From NCBI RefSeq assembly GCF_003625485.1, contig NZ_RAIR01000001.1, positions 1-64,000 on the forward strand: a DNA stretch of 64,000 nt. The letters are read 5' to 3'. The notes below the pieces were generated by a model that was given only the letters and a program-made list of their open reading frames with translations, made no database searches and was not told the DNA's origin. The stretch comes from Butyrivibrio sp. CB08. GTDB taxonomy: Bacteria > Bacillota > Clostridia > Lachnospirales > Lachnospiraceae. Shown here in pieces: positions 15,019 through 22,266 of this stretch; position 1 is the first letter of the stretch; each line of letters starts with the position of its first letter. The position numbers were made by a program, and so were the translations under genes.

Positions 15019-15675
15019 ATGGCTTTTGATTTTAAGAAAGAATACAAAGAGTTTTATATGCCAAAAAATAAACCTGAGATTGTAAATGTTCCAAAAGCAA
15101 ATTACATCGCAGTCAGGGGGAAAGGTAATCCAAATGAAGAAGACGGGGCATATCAGCAGGCAATAAGCGTGCTATATGCTGTTGCCTACACTTTGAAGAT
15201 GAGTTATAAGACGGATTACAAAATAAAAGGTTTTTTCGAATACGTTGTTCCGCCACTTGAAGGATTCTGGTGGCAGGAAAATGTAGAGGGTGTTGATTAT
15301 ACAAATAAATCCGAGTTCAACTGGATTGCAGTTATTCGCTTACCTGACTTCATTACACAAAAAGATTTTGATTGGGCGGTGGAAACAGCGACAATGAAGA
15401 AGAAGTTGGATTGTTCAACAGCAGAGTTCTTAACGATTGATGAGGGACTGTGTGTTCAAATCATGCATCTCGGTTCTTTTGATGATGAACCGGCCACAGT
15501 TGCTTTAATGGACGATTATCTGGAGCAAAACGGATATGTAAATGATCTGACGGAGATGCGATTGCATCATGAAATCTATATGTCCGATGCAAGGAAGGTT
15601 CCTCCTGAAAAGTGGAAGACGGTTATCAGGCATCCAATAAAAAAGAAATACGCAAATTCCGGTTTGTTGAGATAA
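15019..15675 (+). CDS. GyrI-like small-molecule-binding protein
   Basis: 218 residues of the stand-alone GyrI-like family (SHS2 fold pair). Hallmarks are NVPKANYIAVRGKGNPNE at about residues 22-39, and a C-terminal half with LCVQIMHLGSFDDEPATV and RLHHEIYMSD. Related proteins bind or hydrolyse toxic cyclopropane-type or other hydrophobic small molecules. The ribosome binding site GGAGGG is part of the preceding junction element, and the last residues NSGLLR are encoded by the next one, so the gene is framed by two copies. Confidence 0.85.
   Translation: MAFDFKKEYKEFYMPKNKPEIVNVPKANYIAVRGKGNPNEEDGAYQQAISVLYAVAYTLKMSYKTDYKIKGFFEYVVPPLEGFWWQENVEGVDYTNKSEFNWIAVIRLPDFITQKDFDWAVETATMKKKLDCSTAEFLTIDEGLCVQIMHLGSFDDEPATVALMDDYLEQNGYVNDLTEMRLHHEIYMSDARKVPPEKWKTVIRHPIKKKYANSGLLR
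15652..15671 (+). repeat. Cassette-junction element, copy 9 (inside CDS end)
   Basis: GCAAATTCCGGTTTGTTGAG, near consensus, codes for ANSGLLR with the stop codon following. Confidence 0.75.
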
Positions 15676-15700
15676 TTAGGTGTAAAGGACTATAAGAGAG

Positions 15701-16321
15701 ATGGTAAAAGAAATAAAACCTGAGGAAACCAGCAGAGAGTCGGCATTTTATCTGTGGATGAAAGCGCCGAATCCAATGGTGACGCTGTTTAAGAAAATCA
15801 ATGTTACGAATCTTGTGAAAGTCAGTAAAAAAAGACGTCTGAAGTTTAATATGCTGATGGATTATTGCATTGGTAAAGCTGCTTCAGAAATTAAAGAATT
15901 TTACATACTTCCGGTTGGCGATAAGTTGATTCAATATGATGACATTGCTGTGAACACTATCGTAAAGAACAAGAATGGTGAAGTTAATTCTTGTGATCTA
16001 TTGTTTTCAGAAGATATCGAAGAGTTCAATAAAGAATACCTGAAAAATACTACGGAAACAGCAGGAAAATGCATGGATAGGGATTTATCAGCAGATCATA
16101 TGATAATAGGAACTTCAACAATTGTAGAGACTGAAATCGAAGGGGCTGTGAATATCTACAGTGGATTCAACAATCCGTTCATTGTATGGGGACGTTATTC
16201 CAAAACGCTATTTAGCTATCATATGATGTTGTCCTTCCAATTTCATCATACGCAGATGGATGGAGCACATGCAGGAAGATTCCTGCAGAATCTGCAGAAT
16301 GAGATTGATTCTTTGAAGTGA
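15701..16321 (+). CDS. Chloramphenicol acetyltransferase-like protein (CatA family)
   Basis: 206 residues, close to the 213-219 of CatA trimers. The catalytic HHTQMDGAHAGRF near the C-terminus matches the HHxxxDG signature with the general-base His and structural Asp. It would acetylate a hydroxyl group with acetyl-CoA; whether chloramphenicol is a substrate cannot be told. An AAGAGAG ribosome binding site precedes ATG 15701. It is followed by a self-regulated TetR gene. Confidence 0.82.
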   Translation: MVKEIKPEETSRESAFYLWMKAPNPMVTLFKKINVTNLVKVSKKRRLKFNMLMDYCIGKAASEIKEFYILPVGDKLIQYDDIAVNTIVKNKNGEVNSCDLLFSEDIEEFNKEYLKNTTETAGKCMDRDLSADHMIIGTSTIVETEIEGAVNIYSGFNNPFIVWGRYSKTLFSYHMMLSFQFHHTQMDGAHAGRFLQNLQNEIDSLK

Positions 16322-16348
16322 AAAGATAATTTATATTGCACTTTATAC

Positions 16349-16395
16349 TTGAAATAACTAACATTGTTAGTATAATATTAACTAACAATGTTAGT
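16349..16395 (+). promoter_or_regulatory. TetR-gene promoter with two palindromic operators
   Basis: TTGAAA (16349-16354) and TATAAT (16371-16376) with a 16-bp spacer. One palindrome, ACTAACA-T-TGTTAGT (16357-16371), fills the spacer, and a second with the same arms, ACTAACA-A-TGTTAGT (16381-16395), follows the -10 box; their centres are 24 bp apart. This is the layout of autorepression by a TetR-family protein. Confidence 0.85.
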
Positions 16396-16416
16396 TATTT
16401 TTGATTGGGAGATGTT

Positions 16417-17001
16417 ATGCCAAGAACAGGATTATCAAAAGAAGAAATAGTAGAAAAAGCTGCAGAACTGGCCAACGAAAAGGGGCTGTCTTACTTGTCG
16501 GTTACTACACTGTCAGAATATTTAGGAATCAGGAAGCCTTCATTGTACAACCATATGAAGACCATAGAAGATATGCACAGAAGTCTTATGATATATGGTT
16601 GGCAAACTGTATCGGAAGACGTTGTCAGAGGAATTGATTCTTCAGATGAAAAAGCAAATCTATTTGATTACGGAAAAAAATTCTATAAGTTTGCAATAGA
16701 GAATCCTGGCGTATTTGAAGCTATGCTCTGGTATAACAAATACTCAGATGATGCGCTGCTTTCTGCCACAGAAGGATTATATTCTTTTTTCTTCAAGCAG
16801 ACAGATGGCTTAGGGATAGATCGTGAGATCGCTAATCACTTGCTTCGAACATACAGATCTTTCCTGGAAGGTTTTATTATGCTTCAGATTCATAATTCCT
16901 TTGGAAATCCAATATCATTGGAAGAGAGCTTTGAGATATCACTTAATGTGATGATATCCGGGATGGATGGGTATAGAAATAAGAGGGGTAATAAAAAATG
17001 A
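16417..17001 (+). CDS. TetR/AcrR family transcriptional regulator
   Basis: 194 residues. The N-terminal helix-turn-helix is clear (IVEKAAELANEKGLSYLSVT and YLGIRKPSLYNHMKT, residues 10-52); the C-terminal ligand domain is of the WHG type (FLEGFIMLQIHNSFG). ATG 16417 follows GGGAG by five bases. Upstream palindromes over its promoter indicate autoregulation. Its stop overlaps the start of the next GNAT gene (ATGA), so it leads an operon of acetyltransferase genes. Confidence 0.9.
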   Translation: MPRTGLSKEEIVEKAAELANEKGLSYLSVTTLSEYLGIRKPSLYNHMKTIEDMHRSLMIYGWQTVSEDVVRGIDSSDEKANLFDYGKKFYKFAIENPGVFEAMLWYNKYSDDALLSATEGLYSFFFKQTDGLGIDREIANHLLRTYRSFLEGFIMLQIHNSFGNPISLEESFEISLNVMISGMDGYRNKRGNKK

Positions 17002-17453
17002 TTGAGTTCAGGAATGCTGAGGTGGCTGATGCAGAGTTGGTTGTAGATATATATAACGCTGCGTTTTTTGATGATTATGTAAAGTATGGTGAATGTCCGG
17101 CGTATGGTAGAACAAAAAAAGAGATGGAGCAGTCAATAATTGATTATCCTAAATTCATAATTCTTAATGAAAGTAAACCGGTTGGCGTCATTTCATGCAG
17201 GGAGCTGGAAGCTGGTAATTATGAAGTCGGATGTTTATGTGTAATTCCTGAGTTTCAGGGAAGAGGAATAGGAACGACTGCAATGCGATTTGCAAAAACA
17301 CATTATTCTGATTGGAATACATTTACATTGGTAACACCTGTGGACAAAAGTCAAAATGTAAAATTCTATACAGAAAGATGCGGCTTTGATATCCAGTCTG
17401 AAGAAATGGATGGAAGTGTTAAAGTATACAGATTTATATTGAGGCGGATATGA
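16998..17453 (+). CDS. GNAT family N-acetyltransferase
   Basis: 151 residues. Acetyl-CoA loop FQGRGIGTTAM (about residue 90) and C-terminal KFYTERCGF are intact; YEVGCLCVIPEFQG is the usual beta-4 strand. It overlaps both neighbours by four bases (ATGA), so TetR, this GNAT and the following fusion protein are translationally coupled. Substrate unknown. Confidence 0.9.
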   Translation: MIEFRNAEVADAELVVDIYNAAFFDDYVKYGECPAYGRTKKEMEQSIIDYPKFIILNESKPVGVISCRELEAGNYEVGCLCVIPEFQGRGIGTTAMRFAKTHYSDWNTFTLVTPVDKSQNVKFYTERCGFDIQSEEMDGSVKVYRFILRRI

Positions 17454-18463
17454 TGATAAAAGAAATATTTGGAAAAGTAAAAATATATAGGCTCCATTCG
17501 CGTGTTGATAACCGTGGATCTCTGGAATATGTTTTTGATGAAAATACTGCCTGTTTCAATGCTCGGGAGACAAGAATCTATAGCATGCCCAAAGAAGGAA
17601 CTTTTTTTGGAATTCACTACAGAGAAGAGAGTAGCCCAATGACGAAGTTTGTGACAGTCATAAAAGGCAGAGGTATGGATTACGTTATTGATTTGAGAAA
17701 AGACTCCTCAACCTATCTTCAATGGGAGTCATTTGAACTGTCAGAAGAAAATGCACTGGCAGTACTGATTCCTGCAGGTTTTGGGCATGCTTTTATTTCA
17801 TTGAAAAATGATACGATACAGCTTTATGCTGTGGACAGAAGTGGCAACAATGCTTATTCAAAACATATTAATTACATGGATTCCAAAATCGGTCTTAAAC
17901 TGCCCGTACCCATTTCCGAAATCTCGGATTATGATTTAAGCGCTCCTTTTGTTTCAGAAAACAGCGAAGAAATTAGTGAAGAGGGTAAGAGGAAAAAGGA
18001 TATACATATTCAACTTGCAGATATGAAATATCTTGATAGCTGCATAGACATTTTGCAAAATTCTGATTTAGGAAGAGCGTATTTCAGCGATCATGAAAAG
18101 GCAACTAATATGCTTACATATGCAGTGGGACAAAAAAACGTATATGTAGCACTGGATGAAAATGAGAAATGTTTAGGATTTATTTACTACATGACAAATG
18201 GTGTTTTTGGAAGCTATCCATATCTTCATATTGTTGCAGTAAAGGAGGGATACAGGAGTTATGGTATCGGTAAACAGCTGATGAAGTATTTTGAAGATAA
18301 TGCTTCTGATGCTCCTACAGCAAAATATTTTTTAACTGTAGATGATTTTAACCCGAGAGCGAAGAAATTATATGAAAATCTGGGATATAAGTGTGTTGGA
18401 GAACTAACTGATTTTTATAAAAATGGGATTAACTGCTATCTGATGATGAAAAGAAGAGGGTAA
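17450..18463 (+). CDS. RmlC-like cupin (sugar-nucleotide epimerase/isomerase) fused to GNAT
   Basis: 337 residues with two domains. Residues 1-155 resemble dTDP-4-dehydrorhamnose 3,5-epimerase: DNRGSLEYVFDE, GTFFGIHYRE (the GxHxQ-type catalytic strand) and LIPAGFGHAFISL. A charged linker (about 170-185, SEEISEEGKRKKDIH) leads to a GNAT domain with the loop YRSYGIGKQLM (about 270) and KLYENLGYKC. The cupin alone would act on a sugar or sugar nucleotide; the fusion suggests isomerisation and N-acetylation of one substrate. Coupled to the upstream GNAT gene. Confidence 0.8.
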   Translation: MMIKEIFGKVKIYRLHSRVDNRGSLEYVFDENTACFNARETRIYSMPKEGTFFGIHYREESSPMTKFVTVIKGRGMDYVIDLRKDSSTYLQWESFELSEENALAVLIPAGFGHAFISLKNDTIQLYAVDRSGNNAYSKHINYMDSKIGLKLPVPISEISDYDLSAPFVSENSEEISEEGKRKKDIHIQLADMKYLDSCIDILQNSDLGRAYFSDHEKATNMLTYAVGQKNVYVALDENEKCLGFIYYMTNGVFGSYPYLHIVAVKEGYRSYGIGKQLMKYFEDNASDAPTAKYFLTVDDFNPRAKKLYENLGYKCVGELTDFYKNGINCYLMMKRRG

Positions 18464-18467
18464 AGAT

Positions 18468-18917
18468 ATGAGCCTACAATTTGTAAAAGCAAGCACTTCT
18501 GATGCTTTGACACTTAATGGAATATCTAAAAGAGCCTTTGATAGCGATGTTCAGGTTGGAGCACCTTCAGCTGGTGGGCCACCTGGATATATGTCTGTTT
18601 CTTATCACACAAAGATGGCCAGAACAAATCACTTGTATAAGCTCACGGACAATGGACTAATTGTTGGCGGTGCGATTCTATTTTTGGAAAAAGACAAGTT
18701 GAACATCGGAAGGATCTTTGTAAGCCCAGAGCATTATCGCAAAGGCTATGGAGTCTACATGATGCAGGAAATTGAGACAATGTTTTCAGATGTAAAGGAA
18801 TTTGTTTTAGATACGCCCATTTGGAATGTCAGAACAAACGCCTTTTATACCAAGCTGGGATATGTGGAAGTGAGTCGGGATAATGAATTCATTTATTATA
18901 TTAAGAAATGTGAGTGA
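18468..18917 (+). CDS. GNAT family N-acetyltransferase
   Basis: 149 residues with acetyl-CoA loop HYRKGYGVYMM and C-terminal AFYTKLGYVEV. It starts four bases after the RmlC-GNAT fusion behind GAGGGTAA and is the fourth gene of the TetR-led run. Substrate unknown. Confidence 0.88.
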   Translation: MSLQFVKASTSDALTLNGISKRAFDSDVQVGAPSAGGPPGYMSVSYHTKMARTNHLYKLTDNGLIVGGAILFLEKDKLNIGRIFVSPEHYRKGYGVYMMQEIETMFSDVKEFVLDTPIWNVRTNAFYTKLGYVEVSRDNEFIYYIKKCE

Positions 18918-18933
18918 TGAAGGAGGAATTATC

Positions 18934-19353
18934 ATGACAGCTGAAAAGATGTGGCGGATGTCGGGACTTGAGGGCGAATATAAAGCATGGGCATTTGGAG
19001 GCGATGCAGACGAGCTTGCTCAATTAGTTAAAGATGGCAAAAAAACAGCGACTTGTTCTGCTCTTGTTTTTTATAAGCTTGAAAACGAAGAATTGCCGCA
19101 AGTGGGTGAATTTAATATCATATTGGATTCCGAGGAAAACGCTGTCTGTATTACCAGAACTACTAAAGTATATGTGACAACATTTGATGCTGTCTCGGAG
19201 GAGCATGCTTTTAAGGAGGGTGAAGGCGACCGTTCCTTGGAATATTGGAGAAAGGTACACGAAAAATTCTTTGTTGATGAATTAAAGACAATAAACCAGC
19301 ATTTTAATGAAAGAATAGAGCTGGTATGCGAGGAATTCGAGGTTGTCGGCTAA
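18934..19353 (+). CDS. ASCH domain protein
   Basis: 139 residues of the ASCH (PUA-like) fold: an N-terminal helix MWRMSGLEGEYKAWAFG, the core KDGKKTATCSALVFY with the conserved K-x-T pair, and the C-terminal GDRSLEYWRKVHEKFF. ASCH proteins bind RNA or nucleosides; some hydrolyse N4-acetylcytidine. ATG 18934 follows AAGGAGG. A junction element begins on the last base of its stop codon context. Confidence 0.85.
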   Translation: MTAEKMWRMSGLEGEYKAWAFGGDADELAQLVKDGKKTATCSALVFYKLENEELPQVGEFNIILDSEENAVCITRTTKVYVTTFDAVSEEHAFKEGEGDRSLEYWRKVHEKFFVDELKTINQHFNERIELVCEEFEVVG

Positions 19354-19372
19354 ACAAATTCATGATTGGATC
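19354..19372 (+). repeat. Cassette-junction element, copy 10 (left half only)
   Basis: TAAACAAATTCATGATTGG: the ACAAATTC arm follows the ASCH stop codon; the right arm is degenerate. Confidence 0.5.
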
Positions 19373-19407
19373 AGGAATGCTGATGATGAAAACGGAGGTA
19401 AATAACG

Positions 19408-19758
19408 ATGATGTTTAAGGGAATCGGCAGGACTTTTTCCACGGAAAACGATCAACAGTACGAAACGATCGGAGCTTTCTGGGACGAGTTGGCAGCAAAG
19501 TATGGACGAGCGAATCTACAGGGGCTCGGTTATGGCTGGACGAATCGATCCATTGAGTATGTCATTGGATTGATCGACGGAGAGATCGACGGAGCGGACC
19601 GGACTGTGGAATTGCCAGATACGGGTTGGGTTACGGTTCGGGGAAAAACAGCGGACCTTGGGAAAATCTATGAAAAGATTTATCAGGAAGGCAGATTGAG
19701 CAATGAGATCGAGCGTTTCACCGACAGTGGTGACTGCGAGATCATGTATCGCCGATAA
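19408..19758 (+). CDS. GyrI-like effector-binding domain protein
   Basis: 116 residues, a stand-alone effector-binding domain like those attached to AraC and MerR regulators: FKGIGRTFSTENDQQYETIG at the start, the middle IEYVIGLIDGE strand and TGWVTVRGKTADLGKIYEKI at the end. Likely binds a small hydrophobic or cationic ligand. GGAGG precedes ATG 19408; the next codon is also ATG. Confidence 0.7.
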   Translation: MMFKGIGRTFSTENDQQYETIGAFWDELAAKYGRANLQGLGYGWTNRSIEYVIGLIDGEIDGADRTVELPDTGWVTVRGKTADLGKIYEKIYQEGRLSNEIERFTDSGDCEIMYRR

Positions 19759-19906
19759 ACCATCCTGGGCAAGTCTCCAATGATTCCAGAAGAGCAGTAT
19801 GCAAGGATTGTCAATCAATGAGTTCAGATGGAAAGCTTTTGCAATTCTGTATGCAGTTGGCATACTTAACGAAATAAGGTAGGCATAATGGAAGGAATAA
19901 TATTAT

Positions 19907-20419
19907 ATGGAAATTTTGCTTGTTGACAAACATAACTTCACGCGCGATTCACTGAAAGACTTTCAGCGATATCAGGAAGTGAAGAATGTGTATCGTCTGC
20001 ATGATGGGAAAATGATATTGGTTTACAACCCTTTCACCGAGGATTGGGATGCTACACGCCGCCTGCAAAAAGCTGAGGATATTCTCAGTGGGAAATATGT
20101 GACATACTGTGCGTTTGAGGGAAACTGTGTGGTTGGCGAGATTATGCTGATCCCCCAGCTAAATAAAGGGCGACTCATCATAGATAGCTTTCATGTGTCC
20201 ACGGATTACCGCCGTCGTGGAATTGGCAGATTCCTGCTTGAAGCTGCCAGACAGGAAGCCCTGAAGAGAGGAGCGCATGCCTTGTATGCATCCTGTTGTT
20301 CATCTGAGGAAACGATAAACTTCTACTCCGCTATGGGTTTCCGTCTCAGTTCTGACCCAATTTCATCTTATGTGGAAGATGAGCCATATGATCTTCAGAT
20401 GGAATGTATTATTAAGTAA
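19907..20419 (+). CDS. GNAT family N-acetyltransferase
   Basis: 170 residues. Acetyl-CoA loop YRRRGIGRFLL (about residue 102), then NFYSAMGFRLSS and a C-terminal DEPYDLQMECII that resembles streptothricin acetyltransferase-type GNATs (Sat-like). GGAAGG lies upstream but the spacing is long. Whether it inactivates streptothricin is not shown by sequence. Confidence 0.85.
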   Translation: MEILLVDKHNFTRDSLKDFQRYQEVKNVYRLHDGKMILVYNPFTEDWDATRRLQKAEDILSGKYVTYCAFEGNCVVGEIMLIPQLNKGRLIIDSFHVSTDYRRRGIGRFLLEAARQEALKRGAHALYASCCSSEETINFYSAMGFRLSSDPISSYVEDEPYDLQMECIIK

Positions 20420-20453
20420 GAGCATAAAGTCATGAGAATAGTGGGTGATTTAA

Positions 20454-20675
20454 TTGAAATATATGTATATCATAATACCTTTAATACTGATCACTATCAT
20501 ATGTGTCTTAATTCCTCCAAGTACCGGGCAACTGCCTAAGGGCCATGCGATAAGTGAGAAGACAAAATCAGACATAAATGGCACCAATATAGGGACGATC
20601 ATCTTATCTGATAATGTTGACAACCCTGCTGTAGTAAATGAAACAATAAAGATTTTTATTGAGAACCTGAAATAA
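20454..20675 (+). CDS. Small membrane-anchored protein of unknown function
   Basis: 73 residues: an N-terminal hydrophobic segment (about 4-22, IIIPLILITIICVLIPP) followed by a polar outside part. No family recognised. TTG at 20454 with GGTGA upstream is the likely start; ATG at 20463 is an alternative. The junction element follows the stop codon directly. Confidence 0.5.
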   Translation: MKYMYIIIPLILITIICVLIPPSTGQLPKGHAISEKTKSDINGTNIGTIILSDNVDNPAVVNETIKIFIENLK

Positions 20676-20700
20676 ACAAATTCCCATTTTTCGGGATGAG
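20676..20700 (+). repeat. Cassette-junction element, copy 11
   Basis: ACAAATTCCCATTTTTCGGGATGAG right after the stop codon of the small membrane protein; the CCC and GGG add a small stem around the T-run. Confidence 0.65.
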
Positions 20701-20749
20701 GCGATAGTGAGTTAACTCGCAATTTTGTGAAGCACACGAGGTGATTTTT

Positions 20750-21181
20750 ATGATAAGAAAAATGAAAGAAGAAGATATGCAACAGTGTGGAGTGATATAT
20801 GCTAAGGCGTTTCCTATAGAATATTGGGGGATTGATTGGAACCCTGATAATGCAAAAGAATATTTATTGGATTATTACGAGCAGAAAAAATTTGTAGGAT
20901 ATGTGTATGAAGAAGATGACGTGGTAATTGGATGTATATTTGCATTAAGTAAGATATCAGGAAGTAAAAAAGAAATATATATTAACGAAATGGCAGTTTT
21001 ACCTGAAAGACAGGGCCAAGGTATTGGCAGGCTATTATTGAAGACACTATTAGATTATAGTAAGGAATCAGGATCTGCCGGGGTTGTCCTTTATACCAGT
21101 GAATATGCACCTGCTTCCAAATTCTATGAAAATAATGGTTTTAAACTGTCACAAGGAACCATTTGTATGTATTGCGAGTAA
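20750..21181 (+). CDS. GNAT family N-acetyltransferase (complete copy of the 1-404 gene)
   Basis: 143 residues. Acetyl-CoA loop RQGQGIGRLLL and FYENNGFK as in the copy at the window's left edge; about 12 base changes in 400 separate them, several silent. ATG 20750 follows GAGGTGA. The similarity ends within the last codons, just where the junction element starts here (stop TAA is part of TAAATTCCAATTT), while the other copy runs into a different version of the element. Confidence 0.9.
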   Translation: MIRKMKEEDMQQCGVIYAKAFPIEYWGIDWNPDNAKEYLLDYYEQKKFVGYVYEEDDVVIGCIFALSKISGSKKEIYINEMAVLPERQGQGIGRLLLKTLLDYSKESGSAGVVLYTSEYAPASKFYENNGFKLSQGTICMYCE

Positions 21182-21195
21182 ATTCCAATTTCGGG
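21180..21195 (+). repeat. Cassette-junction element, copy 12
   Basis: AAATTCCAATTTCGGG, sharing its first bases with the TAA stop codon of the GNAT gene. Confidence 0.6.
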
Positions 21196-21213
21196 ATTTG
21201 CAGAAAGGGAAAA

Positions 21214-22161
21214 ATGATCATTCGAGACTTTGAACCGAGACATATGGAGGAAGCAGCGGAAATTGCCCTTGGCGCATATAATTATGAGAGAGCATATACA
21301 CAGGAACTTCCGGAAATATCAAGCATTCCAATACTGAAACATTTATCCGGAAATGGCTTCGGTGTTGCAGCATTTGAAGGCGGAAAAATGGTCGGATTTC
21401 TTTGCAGTGTGGAACCATTTGAGAATGCTTTTCGTTCCACTGATGTGAGAGGCGTTTTTTCGCCCATGGGTGCGAATGGCGCGGTTATGGAGAATCACGG
21501 CTGGATTTATGCGGCATTGTATCAGGCGGCTGCAAAAAAGTGGGTAAAAGCCGGAGCGGTGTCACATGCAATTTGTTTATATGAACATGATGAGGAAGCA
21601 AAACGGCAGCTCTTTCGGTATGGATTTGGCATGAGGTGCGTAGATGCCATTCGTCAGATGGAAACAATCGATTGCGTTGTATGCAGCGGATATGAGTTTT
21701 TGGAATTGCCCAAGGAAGATTATGCAGATGTTTATCCGCTTCATTTGGCACTGAATGAGCATTACTGCTCCAGCCCTTTTTTTATGAACAGAAAACCAGA
21801 TACACTAGAAGAGTTTTTGGATTTTTCGGAAAGGAATAAGGAACGTTACTTTGCAGCGAAGATAGGCGGAGAATTATGCGCTTATTTGGAAGTGTCAGAG
21901 CAGGGTGAAACCTTCATTGCATCAGGGAATCTTTATCGCCATATCATGGGGGCATATTGTATGCCGGAACACAGGGGCAGGGGAGTATATCAGAACCTGT
22001 TGAATTTTGTGGTAAATACTTTGAAAACGGAAGGATATACCAGACTTGGCGTAGATTTTGAAAGCATCAATCCGTCAGGCAGCGGGTTTTGGCTTAAGTT
22101 TTTTCATGCCTATACCAACGGCGTTGTGCGCAGGATAGATGAGCGGATCATGCAGGTTTAA
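21214..22161 (+). CDS. GNAT family N-acetyltransferase (Eis-like length)
   Basis: 315 residues; the C-terminal half holds the acetyl-CoA loop HRGRGVYQNLL (about residue 255) and SGFWLKFF. The N-terminal half is a degenerate second GNAT domain. ATG 21214 follows AAAGGG. Its last codons (MQV) and stop lie in the direct repeat that recurs after the MerR gene at 26907. Confidence 0.85.
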   Translation: MIIRDFEPRHMEEAAEIALGAYNYERAYTQELPEISSIPILKHLSGNGFGVAAFEGGKMVGFLCSVEPFENAFRSTDVRGVFSPMGANGAVMENHGWIYAALYQAAAKKWVKAGAVSHAICLYEHDEEAKRQLFRYGFGMRCVDAIRQMETIDCVVCSGYEFLELPKEDYADVYPLHLALNEHYCSSPFFMNRKPDTLEEFLDFSERNKERYFAAKIGGELCAYLEVSEQGETFIASGNLYRHIMGAYCMPEHRGRGVYQNLLNFVVNTLKTEGYTRLGVDFESINPSGSGFWLKFFHAYTNGVVRRIDERIMQV

Positions 22162-22211
22162 TCTGTGCAAAACCGTTTGAAATCAGTGTAATTTATACGG
22201 CCTTTTTTATG
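22147..22211 (+). terminator. Direct repeat A: CDS end plus terminator hairpin
   Basis: About 50 bases closely match 26907-26961: GCAGGTTTAATCTGTGCA and AAATCAGTGT are identical in both. The sequence encodes the last two residues and stop, then folds as a hairpin (CCGT...AAAT/ATTT...ACGG) followed by CCTTTTTT. Confidence 0.75.
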
Positions 22212-22266
22212 TGTGATACTGTAGGGATGAAAAAAAGAACAGAGCGTAAAGAAGGAGAGTAAAGCG

